Of a DNA stretch of 55,639 bases, positions 1 to 6,434 are shown one piece after another (positions within the stretch are counted from its first letter, which is position 1; each line of letters begins with the position of its first letter). The stretch is taken from NCBI GenBank assembly GCA_005882275.1, contig VBAK01000116.1:1-55639 (forward strand), in the 5' to 3' direction. Origin of the DNA: Candidatus Segetimicrobium genomatis (GTDB taxonomy: Bacteria > Sysuimicrobiota > Sysuimicrobiia > Sysuimicrobiales > Segetimicrobiaceae). Under the pieces are notes generated by a model. It was not told the DNA's origin and made no database searches. It saw only the letters and a list, made by a program, of their open reading frames with translations. The position numbers were made by a program, and so were the translations under genes.

Positions 1-684
1 CTGCTCCTTCAGCCGGGCGAACAGCGGGGCCTCCTGCAGCCGCAGCCGGATGTACATCGCCACAGCCAGAAGCACGGCGGAGAGGAGGAACGGGATCCGC
101 CAGCCCCACTGCCTGAAGCCGGCTTCGCCCAGCGAGAGCCGGGTGATGAGGACAACCATCAGCGCCACGAAAAACCCCACCGTCGCCGTGGTCTGGATGT
201 AACTCGTATAGTAGCCCCGCCTGCTGTCGGGCGCGTGCTCGGCGATGTAGGTCGCCGCGCCGCCGTACTCGCCGCCGAGCGCGAGCCCCTGGAGCAGCCG
301 GAGGAGGACCAGCAGCGTGGGGGCGAGGATCCCGACCTGGGCGTACCCGGGCAGCAGCCCCGTGAGGGTCGTCGCGATCCCCATGAGGCTCAGGGTCACC
401 AGGAACGCGTACTTGCGCCCGACCAGGTCGCCGATCCGCCCGAAGACGATCGCCCCGAACGGCCGCACCGCGAACCCGGCCCCGAAGGCGGCCAGCGAGG
501 ACAGCAGGGCGGCCGTGGGGTTGCCCTTCGGGAAGAAGTACACGGCGAAGAAGACGGCCAGGCTGCCGTAGATATAGAAGTCATACCACTCGATCACCGT
601 GCCGGCCGATGCCGCCAGAATGATCTGCATGAGGCTCATCCCGGATGATCGACCACGCGGCATCGCCATCGATTGTGCAGCCAT
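1..684 (-). CDS. MFS transporter, metabolite:H+ symporter (MHS) type, 3' end cut by window
   Basis: The first 228 codons of an inner-membrane transporter that runs off the left edge. The start is the ATG at 684-682, behind a GAGGGG Shine-Dalgarno sequence at about 692-700. After a short polar leader the protein reads VIEWYDFYIYGSLAVFF, the opening typical of the MHS subfamily (shikimate, proline/betaine, citrate carriers). The MFS loop motif GRIGDLVGRK follows at about residues 72-81 and RLLQGLALGGEYGG marks helix 4. About six membrane segments are visible. The family imports small carboxylates or zwitterions with protons; the substrate cannot be read from this half. Confidence 0.9.
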   Translation of the reverse strand, partial: MAAQSMAMPRGRSSGMSLMQIILAASAGTVIEWYDFYIYGSLAVFFAVYFFPKGNPTAALLSSLAAFGAGFAVRPFGAIVFGRIGDLVGRKYAFLVTLSLMGIATTLTGLLPGYAQVGILAPTLLVLLRLLQGLALGGEYGGAATYIAEHAPDSRRGYYTSYIQTTATVGFFVALMVVLITRLSLGEAGFRQWGWRIPFLLSAVLLAVAMYIRLRLQEAPLFARLKEQ

Positions 685-792
685 ACATGAGTCCCCCCTC
701 ACCTCTCGAGTCGGCGGTGCTTCCCCTCAGCACGATCCTCGGTGACCCAGATTCTCCAGGGTGAATAGCGCTTCCTTGAGCCAGGCCGGGCC

Positions 793-831
793 AAAAACAA
801 CGGGTCCCCGGCGCTGGTGCGCCGTGGACCC
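793..831 (-). terminator. Rho-independent terminator after the HU gene
   Basis: On the minus strand a GC-rich hairpin (802-831, arms GGGTCC and GGACCC extended by a GGCGC/GCGCC inner stem) is followed by GTTGTTTTT (complement of 793-800). It lies 24 bases past the HU stop codon. Confidence 0.85.
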
Positions 832-854
832 GGCTGGTTTGGCGGGACGAACGA

Positions 855-1127
855 TTACTTCACCGCAAGCTTGAGCTCCTTCGACGGCGTGAACCGGGGA
901 ACGGTCCGTGCCGGCACCTTCACGGGCTCACCGGTCTGCGGGTTGCGGGCAATGCGGGCCTTTCGCTTGGAGACCTTGAACGTGCCGAACCCCGGGAAGC
1001 GCACTCGATCACCCTTCTTGAGGGTGTTCGTCAACAGCCCGGTCACCTCATCGACGATCCGGCCCCCTTCAGCCTTGCTCACCTTGAGCTTCTCGGCGAG
1101 CTTCGCCGCGTACTGTGCCTTCGTCAT
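855..1127 (-). CDS. HU-family DNA-binding protein
   Basis: A 90-residue histone-like protein, the normal HU length. Residues 1-42 form the helical dimerisation part (MTKAQYAAKLAEKLKVSKAE). RFPGFGTFKVSKRKAR at about 43-58 and RNPQTGEPVKVPARTVPRF at about 61-79 are the DNA-wrapping beta arms, including the RNP tip whose proline intercalates in DNA. It bends and compacts DNA in the nucleoid. The start has a GGGAGGG Shine-Dalgarno sequence five bases upstream, and a strong terminator follows, so it is a single-gene unit. HU rather than IHF because it is short with a generic arm sequence. Confidence 0.95.
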   Translation of the reverse strand: MTKAQYAAKLAEKLKVSKAEGGRIVDEVTGLLTNTLKKGDRVRFPGFGTFKVSKRKARIARNPQTGEPVKVPARTVPRFTPSKELKLAVK

Positions 1128-1523
1128 ACATCCCTCCCGCGTCGGATCAACTGGTCATCGGGACTAGTCTGTTCGGGGGAGGCGCGCCGTTTCCTTCCGG
1201 GAACCGTATATTATTTGGCCCCGGCGGGCCCTCCGGCCTCGCGGATCAGGCCGGATAGGGCGCACGGACGGTCGTATGTTTCCGGGCAGCCTCGGGAAGG
1301 CTTCCTGGAGGCCCGGGGCCGGTCCCCCGCGGATGGCCGCACCCTCTGCGTGCTGGTGGTCCTCCTCTGGCTTGGAGCCCCCCCAGGGGGCAACGGGAGA
1401 ATCCGCGGACGGCGCGAATCTTTCTTTCCGGGCGGCCGGCGGCCCCCGGGCATCCCAGGCGTCGCGTCCACCACGGGACGCTCCGGCCCCGGCAGCCCTC
1501 CACGGTGAGGAGGCGAGGCACAG
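1128..1523. other. Divergent intergenic region between HU and a secreted-protein gene
   Basis: 396 bases with no convincing gene; overlapping open frames on both strands are GC-driven. It must hold the HU promoter. On the minus strand an AT-rich patch near 1205-1216 (AATAATATAC) is the best -10 candidate, but no good -35 accompanies it. The 3' end carries the Shine-Dalgarno sequence GAGGAGG (about 1506-1512) of the plus-strand gene. Confidence 0.5.
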
Positions 1524-2057
1524 ATGCGAAGCGTGGCGGCGGCGATCACACTCGTAATCCTGGGGGCGGGTTCCCTCCCGGCATTTGCGGACGATGTCGA
1601 AGTGCCGGCAGGCACCTCGGTGCCCCTCAAGTTTCTGGCCCCGATGGATTCCGCGACCGTCAAGGAGGGGATCCCCGTCCAATTCGAGGTGGCCGCCGAC
1701 GTCCTGATCGGCCGGTCCGTCATCTTCCGCAAGGGGACCCCCGTCGAGGGCACCGTGACCGACGTCTCGCAGCCGGGCATCTTCGGGCAGAGCGCGCGCG
1801 TGCACATTGGGTTCATCAAGGCCACGGCTGTCGACGGGCGGCCGGTGGGGCTCTCCCCGCTTGAGGTGACGCCCGAATCGATCAAGCAGGTCAAAGACGT
1901 GGGGGCGGCCGCCGGCTCGAGCGTCGCGGGAGCCATCCTCCTCGGACCGATCGGCATCGCCGCGGGAGCGCTGATCCACGGCGGGCAGGTGAGCGTCCCC
2001 ACGGGAGCGGTGGGGATTGCCAAAGTGGCCGAGGCGTTCAAACTGGCTTTACCGTAA
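1524..2057 (+). CDS. Secreted protein of unknown function
   Basis: 177 residues with a clean Sec signal peptide (hydrophobic run AAAITLVILGAGSLPAFA, cleavage predicted before ADD). The mature part is beta-rich: VPAGTSVPLKFLAPMDSATV at about 27-46, then IFRKGTPVEGTVTDV at about 74-88. A glycine/alanine hydrophobic stretch (GAAAGSSVAGAILLGPIGIA, about 134-153) could be a membrane-interacting helix. The pattern resembles small envelope proteins, but no family is recognised. A GAGGAGG Shine-Dalgarno sequence lies about 12 bases before the ATG. It is convergent with ilvD, so probably transcribed alone. Confidence 0.75.
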   Translation: MRSVAAAITLVILGAGSLPAFADDVEVPAGTSVPLKFLAPMDSATVKEGIPVQFEVAADVLIGRSVIFRKGTPVEGTVTDVSQPGIFGQSARVHIGFIKATAVDGRPVGLSPLEVTPESIKQVKDVGAAAGSSVAGAILLGPIGIAAGALIHGGQVSVPTGAVGIAKVAEAFKLALP

Positions 2058-2123
2058 CGTCGCCTCGCGACAACACCGCCGCCAACAGCGGAGCGGCCGA
2101 GGGCGTTCCTGGCCGCGACGGTC

Positions 2124-3806
2124 CTAGAGGCACACCGCGCCCTGCGCGGAGGAACCGACGAGGGCCGCGTACTTGGCCAGCGCTCCGGTGCGGTAGCGCG
2201 GCTCGGGCGCCCGCCAGGCGCGCAGCCGGGACTGCACTTCTTCAGCCGGAACCTCCAGGTCGAGCCGCCGGTTTGGGACATCGATGGTGATCATGTCCCC
2301 GTCGCGCACCACGGCGATCGGTCCGCCGTTCGCGGCCTCGGGGGCGACGTGGCCGATCGAGATCCCGTGGGTCGCGCCCGAGAACCGCCCGTCGGTGATC
2401 AGGGCCACATCCTCCCCCAGGCCCTGGCCGAACAATGCGCCGGTCACGGCCAGCATCTCCCGCATCCCGGGCCCGCCCTTGGGTCCCTCGTTCCGGATCA
2501 CCACCACCTGCCCGGGCGTCACGCGGCGGTGAACCACGGCGTCAAAGGCATCCTCCTCCCGCTCGAAGACCCGGGCCGGCCCGCGGAACACGAGGCGCCG
2601 GACGCCGGCGGTCTTGATCACCGCGCCCTCCGGGGCCAGGGACCCGCTCAGGACGGCGAGGGTGCCCGTCGGCGTGATCGGCCGGCCCACAGGGCGCACG
2701 ACATCCTGCTGCTCGGGGCGCCGGACGCCTTTGAGGTTCTCGGCCATCGTCCGCCCGGTCACGGTCAGCGCCTCCCCGTGGAGGAAGCCGCCGTCGAGCA
2801 GTTCTTTCAGAACGACCGGGACCCCCCCGACTTTCTGGAGATCCGCCATGGTGTACCGGCCGCCGGGGCGCATGTCGGCGATATGCGGGGTCTTCCGGCT
2901 GATCCGGTCGAAGTCCGCGAGCGCCAGCGGCACGCCCGCCTCCCGGGCAATGGCCAGGAGATGCAGCACGCCGTTGGTCGACCCCCCCATGGCCACGAGG
3001 GTGGTGATCGCGTTCTCGAACGCCTTCCGCGTGAGGATCTCGCGGGGCCGCACGCCGCCGGCCAGCAGGCGCATCACGGCTTCGCCCGTCTCGCGGCACA
3101 CCTGCGGGCGGCCCGGATCGACCGCGGGAATCGCCGCGCTGCCCGGCAGCGACATCCCGAGCGCCTCCACACACGAGGCCATCGTGTTGGCCGTGAAGAG
3201 CCCGCCGCACGACCCCGCGCCCGGACACGCGACGCACTCGAGCCGGTAGAGCTCTTCGTCGGTCATCCGGCCCTCCGCGTGCGCCCCGACCGCCTCGTAG
3301 ACATCGCCGATGGTCACGTCCCGGCCGTCAAAGTGGCCGGGCATGATGGTCCCGCCGTACAGGAAGACCGCCGGGACATTCAGGCGGGCGATCGCCAGCA
3401 TCATCCCGGGGAGGCTCTTGTCGCAGCCGGCGATGGCGACCAGCGCGTCGAAGGCCTCGGCCACCACCATGAGTTCCACGGAATCCGCGATGATCTCGCG
3501 GCTCACCAGAGACGCCTTCATCCCCTCGTGGCCCATGGCGATCGCGTCGCTCACCGCGATCGTCGTGAATTGGATCGGCGTGCCCTTCCCCGCCCGGACC
3601 CCCTGCTTGACGTCCCTGGCATCGACATCGAGGTGGAGGTTGCAGGGAGTGACCTCGTTCCACGAGGACGCGACCCCGACGAGCGGCCTGCGGAGGTCGT
3701 CGTCTCCAAGCCCGGTCGCCCGGAGCATCGCCCGATGGGGCGCGCGCTCCGGCCCCTCCGTGACCTGTCGCGAGCGCGTCCTCGGATCGGCGATCGTTCT
3801 GACCAT
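2124..3806 (-). CDS. ilvD: Dihydroxy-acid dehydratase
   Basis: 560 residues, the usual IlvD length. It dehydrates 2,3-dihydroxy-isovalerate and -methylvalerate to the 2-oxo acids in branched-chain amino acid and pantothenate synthesis, in the cytosol. The Fe-S cluster cysteines lie in VTPCNLHL (N-terminal), GCDKSLPGMM and ACPGAGSCGGLFTANTM. The open frame extends upstream to 4484, but the true start is the ATG at 3806: AGGAGG lies 10 bases before it and the typical N-terminus MVRTIADPRTRS begins there. The three-cysteine pattern suggests the [2Fe-2S] class. No leader peptide or T-box is visible upstream. Confidence 0.97.
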   Translation of the reverse strand: MVRTIADPRTRSRQVTEGPERAPHRAMLRATGLGDDDLRRPLVGVASSWNEVTPCNLHLDVDARDVKQGVRAGKGTPIQFTTIAVSDAIAMGHEGMKASLVSREIIADSVELMVVAEAFDALVAIAGCDKSLPGMMLAIARLNVPAVFLYGGTIMPGHFDGRDVTIGDVYEAVGAHAEGRMTDEELYRLECVACPGAGSCGGLFTANTMASCVEALGMSLPGSAAIPAVDPGRPQVCRETGEAVMRLLAGGVRPREILTRKAFENAITTLVAMGGSTNGVLHLLAIAREAGVPLALADFDRISRKTPHIADMRPGGRYTMADLQKVGGVPVVLKELLDGGFLHGEALTVTGRTMAENLKGVRRPEQQDVVRPVGRPITPTGTLAVLSGSLAPEGAVIKTAGVRRLVFRGPARVFEREEDAFDAVVHRRVTPGQVVVIRNEGPKGGPGMREMLAVTGALFGQGLGEDVALITDGRFSGATHGISIGHVAPEAANGGPIAVVRDGDMITIDVPNRRLDLEVPAEEVQSRLRAWRAPEPRYRTGALAKYAALVGSSAQGAVCL

Positions 3807-3954
3807 GATGCGGGATCCTCCTGCGAATTCCTGCGGGCCCGGCAGGCGTCCGGACGGACAGGTGGAATGCCGGCCCCTTCTGCGCACGTGCAATCGAGTC
3901 CTGCCCCGCGGCCGTAGGACTCGCGGGCGGGGGCGGCGAAGGCCCGCGTCACGC

Positions 3955-4098
3955 ATGATCCGCCTGATCTGTCCCCACTGCGGGGTGGCGTTCCTCCGCC
4001 TGGCCCCGGCCGACGATGGCGAAGCCGTGGTGTGTCCGCACTGCCGGCGATCGTTCGTGCCCGAAGAAGAGGAATGGGTGGATCCCGAGGACGACTGA
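3955..4098 (+). CDS. Mini zinc-ribbon protein (47 aa)
   Basis: A 47-residue open frame starting at the ATG at 3955, divergent from ilvD. It has two CxxC knuckles, ICPHCG at residues 5-10 and VCPHCR at 26-31, spaced as in MJ0042-type zinc ribbons, followed by an acidic tail EEEEWVDPEDD. That composition is not expected by chance in a shadow frame. Such mini-ribbons bind zinc and act as adaptors or subunits; the partner is unknown. The Shine-Dalgarno sequence is weak (GGCGAAGG), which lowers confidence. Confidence 0.6.
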   Translation: MIRLICPHCGVAFLRLAPADDGEAVVCPHCRRSFVPEEEEWVDPEDD

Positions 4099-4120
4099 CC
4101 GCGGTCTCGGGCGAGCGTGT

Positions 4121-5095
4121 TTACCTCGTGGGCCCGGTCCCCCCCGCCGCCCGCGCCAGTTTTTGGAGGCTCCGCACCTCCCTGGGCGGATCCAGTTGGC
4201 GCCCGTACATCGTCCAGGAGACCTCCCCCACATAGACGTCGCCGCGCGAGTCCACGGCGATGCTGTGCGGCGCCACAAACTGCCCCGGATCCGTCCCCGG
4301 CAGCCGGTCTCCCAGCCGGGCCAGGCGCTGATTGCGCGCCGTGTAGACGCCCACGCGCGCCCCCAGATTGGCGACGCCCGCGCTGACGGGGAGGCTGGGA
4401 CCCAGTTCTCCAACGTAGACGCGCTCGCCCCGGGGGTCTCGCCGGTCGATGAAGAGCCCGCACGGCCGGTACAGGTTGTTCCACTGCGTCTCAAACGCGC
4501 CCTTGGAGTCGAAGACCTGGACGCGGTGATTCTCCCGATCCGCCACGTACAGGTATCCCTCGCGATCAACGCAGATGTTGTGCGGAAGATTGAACTGCCC
4601 GGGGTCGGTGCCGGGCTCTCCCCAGGAGAACAGGTGCCTCCCCTCCGGAGAGAACTTGTGGATGCGGGAGTTCCCATAGCCATCGGAGATGTAGAGCGAG
4701 CCGTCCTGCGCCACCGCCAGATGCGTGCACCGGTTGAACGGCTGGCCGCTGTGGAGCGGCGCCGGAGCGCCGGGACGTCCGATGGTGAGCAGGACCGTTC
4801 CCTCGAGCGTGCACTTCCGGACGGTGTGGTCGCCGTCGTCGGTGAGGTAGATCGTGTCGTCAGGGCCCATCGTCACCGCGTGGGGCCGCGTGAAGAGGCC
4901 CTCGCCCCAGGAGCCCTCGAAGCGTCCGTCGCGGTCGAAGATGATCACGGGGTGCGCGCTGCGGGAGAACACAAAGACGCGGTCTCGGCGGTCCACCCCG
5001 ACGCCGGAGACCTCCCGGAAGGACCACCCCTCGGGGAGCCTGGCCCAGTCCTCCACCACCTCGAAGACGTACTCGCCGCCGCCCACCCTCGTCAC
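4121..5095 (-). CDS. NHL-repeat beta-propeller protein, peptidyl-amidating-lyase-like
   Basis: 324 residues made almost wholly of NHL repeats, giving a likely six-bladed propeller: blades include GVGVDRRDRVFVFSRS, PHAVTMGPDDTIYLTDD, HLAVAQDGSLYISDGYGNSR, PHNICVDREGYLYVADRENH and PHSIAVDSRGDVYVGEV. The YISDGYGNSRIHKF and YVADRENHRVQVF strings match the catalytic-metal blades of the peptidyl-alpha-hydroxyglycine alpha-amidating lyase group. No signal peptide is seen, so it is probably cytosolic. It begins 8 bases after arsM ends, as the last gene of the arsR-arsM operon. The enzymatic role is inferred from family only. Confidence 0.85.
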   Translation of the reverse strand: MTRVGGGEYVFEVVEDWARLPEGWSFREVSGVGVDRRDRVFVFSRSAHPVIIFDRDGRFEGSWGEGLFTRPHAVTMGPDDTIYLTDDGDHTVRKCTLEGTVLLTIGRPGAPAPLHSGQPFNRCTHLAVAQDGSLYISDGYGNSRIHKFSPEGRHLFSWGEPGTDPGQFNLPHNICVDREGYLYVADRENHRVQVFDSKGAFETQWNNLYRPCGLFIDRRDPRGERVYVGELGPSLPVSAGVANLGARVGVYTARNQRLARLGDRLPGTDPGQFVAPHSIAVDSRGDVYVGEVSWTMYGRQLDPPREVRSLQKLARAAGGTGPTR

Positions 5096-5103
5096 GGGTC
5101 ACC

Positions 5104-5958
5104 TCACGGGGCGTCCGGGCGCGGCGACGCCGACCCCGGCGCGCCGGGTCCGGGCTTCCTCGCCCGGATGAACGCGCTCACGAACTTTCCATCGACGAGC
5201 GGAGCCACGGCCGCCGCATCGATGCCGGCGCGCGAGAGGAACTCGCCGGCATCGGCCACCCGATAGACGCGCGTCGGCTCCACGCCGATGGAGTCGAACC
5301 CCGCCTGTGCCAGCCCCTTCACGTACTCGCGCTCCTCCAGGGCTCCGGCGACACACCCGACCCACAGCTCGATGCTGTGCCGGAGATCGGCCGGCACCTC
5401 TCCCCGTACCACGATGTCCGAGACGGCGAGCCGACCGCCGGGCCTGAGGACACGGAACGCTTCCGCAAACACCCGCTCCTTGTCCCCCGAGAGGTTGATG
5501 ACGCAGTTCGAGATGATGACATCGACCGAGTTGTCGGGAAGAGGAATGCGCTCGATCTCGCCCTTGAGGAACTCCACGTTCTCGACGCCCGCCTTCCGCT
5601 GATTCTCCCGCGCCAGCGCCAGCATTTCATCTGTCATGTCGAGCCCGTAGGCCTTGCCCACGGGGCCAACGCGCCTGGCCGAGAGCAGCACATCGATCCC
5701 GCCCCCGGAGCCGAGATCGAGCACCGTCTCTCCGGGGCTCAACTGGGCCAGGGCCGTGGGATTTCCGCAGCCCAGAGAAGCCTGCAGCGCCTCCGCCGGG
5801 AGCTCCGCAACCTGATCCCGCTCGTACAGGTTCGACGTGATCGGATCGGCGCTACACGAGGGCCCGCAGCAGGCGGACGCACAGTCCGCGCCCTCGCCCT
5901 TCGTGACCTGGATGGCGGCCCGCGCATACTTTTCCTTCACCGCATCTTTGATGTCCAT
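5104..5958 (-). CDS. arsM: Arsenite S-adenosylmethionine methyltransferase
   Basis: 284 residues. It methylates As(III) with SAM to methylated, partly volatile arsenicals. The N-terminal cysteine cluster [10 protein letters not shown] (about residues 27-36), the SAM-binding [18 protein letters not shown] (about 82-99) with acidic loop [25 protein letters not shown] and the later arsenic-binding WVGCVAGAL are all present, so the As(III)-coordinating cysteines are intact. It sits between arsR and an NHL gene on the same strand, 27 bases after arsR. Expression is presumably derepressed by arsenite through ArsR. The tail [16 protein letters not shown] is a disordered extension. Confidence 0.95.
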   Translation of the reverse strand: MDIKDAVKEKYARAAIQVTKGEGADCASACCGPSCSADPITSNLYERDQVAELPAEALQASLGCGNPTALAQLSPGETVLDLGSGGGIDVLLSARRVGPVGKAYGLDMTDEMLALARENQRKAGVENVEFLKGEIERIPLPDNSVDVIISNCVINLSGDKERVFAEAFRVLRPGGRLAVSDIVVRGEVPADLRHSIELWVGCVAGALEEREYVKGLAQAGFDSIGVEPTRVYRVADAGEFLSRAGIDAAAVAPLVDGKFVSAFIRARKPGPGAPGSASPRPDAP

Positions 5959-5985
5959 CGACGCCAGCCTCCCCGAACTCCTCCA

Positions 5986-6363
5986 TCAACTCTTCCGGCT
6001 TCGTCCGTCACTCCAGATAACCTCGCGCGAACTCACCGCCCGGCTCCGCGTGCAGCACTCCGCGTAGAGGAACCCCAACAACGCGCTCAGCGTCTCGGTG
6101 TTCGCGGCGTACCGGAGGTACGTTCCCTCCCGCCGAACGGTGACCAGGTCCTCATGCCGCAGCTTTTCCAGGTGATGGGACAAGGTGGAGTTGGGGATGT
6201 CCAGTTCGGTCTGAATCTCCCCCACGACCATGCCGTCGGGGTGGGCGGAGAGCAGCAGCCGGATGATCCGAAGGCGCGCTTCTGTCCCAAGGGCTGAGAA
6301 TAGGTCTGCGTAGCGGGCGGTGTCCTCGATGCCGCCCTTCTTCTTCACCTCATCCGTGATCAA
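5986..6363 (-). CDS. arsR: ArsR-family metalloregulator
   Basis: 125 residues if started at the TTG at 6363, which has GAGG eight bases upstream; no ATG fits. The winged helix is clear: YADLFSALGTEARLRIIRLLL, then the recognition helix IPNSTLSHHLEKLRHEDLV (about residues 56-74), then the wing VTVRREGTYLRY. A cysteine pair AECCTRS (about 102-106) at the C-terminus is a plausible As(III) site, as in ArsR variants that sense through C-terminal cysteines. It heads the arsR-arsM-NHL operon and probably represses its own promoter at 6407-6434. Confidence 0.9.
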   Translation of the reverse strand: MITDEVKKKGGIEDTARYADLFSALGTEARLRIIRLLLSAHPDGMVVGEIQTELDIPNSTLSHHLEKLRHEDLVTVRREGTYLRYAANTETLSALLGFLYAECCTRSRAVSSREVIWSDGRSRKS

Positions 6364-6394
6364 AGGCCATACCTCGCCGGAGGAGCCTCTTTCT

Positions 6395-6407
6395 TCGATT
6401 AATTCGA
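6395..6407 (-). promoter_or_regulatory. Candidate ArsR operator
   Basis: Inverted repeat TCGA-TTAAT-TCGA directly downstream of, and sharing one base with, the -10 box of the arsR promoter. The position fits repression by blocking polymerase. Assignment to ArsR is inference from position and symmetry. Confidence 0.5.
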
Positions 6408-6434
6408 TTATATCAGAAATACGGAATAATTCAA
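6407..6434 (-). promoter_or_regulatory. Sigma70-type promoter of arsR-arsM operon
   Basis: On the minus strand TTGAAT (-35, 6434-6429), 16-base spacer, TATAAT (-10, 6412-6407). The AT-rich patch stands out in GC-rich surroundings, and the TTG start of arsR lies about 40 bases downstream. Confidence 0.85.

Noticed and set aside
3807..4484. N-terminal extension of the ilvD frame to 4484
   Set aside because: Overlaps the zinc-ribbon and NHL genes, has no homology, and a consensus Shine-Dalgarno sequence marks the ATG at 3806.
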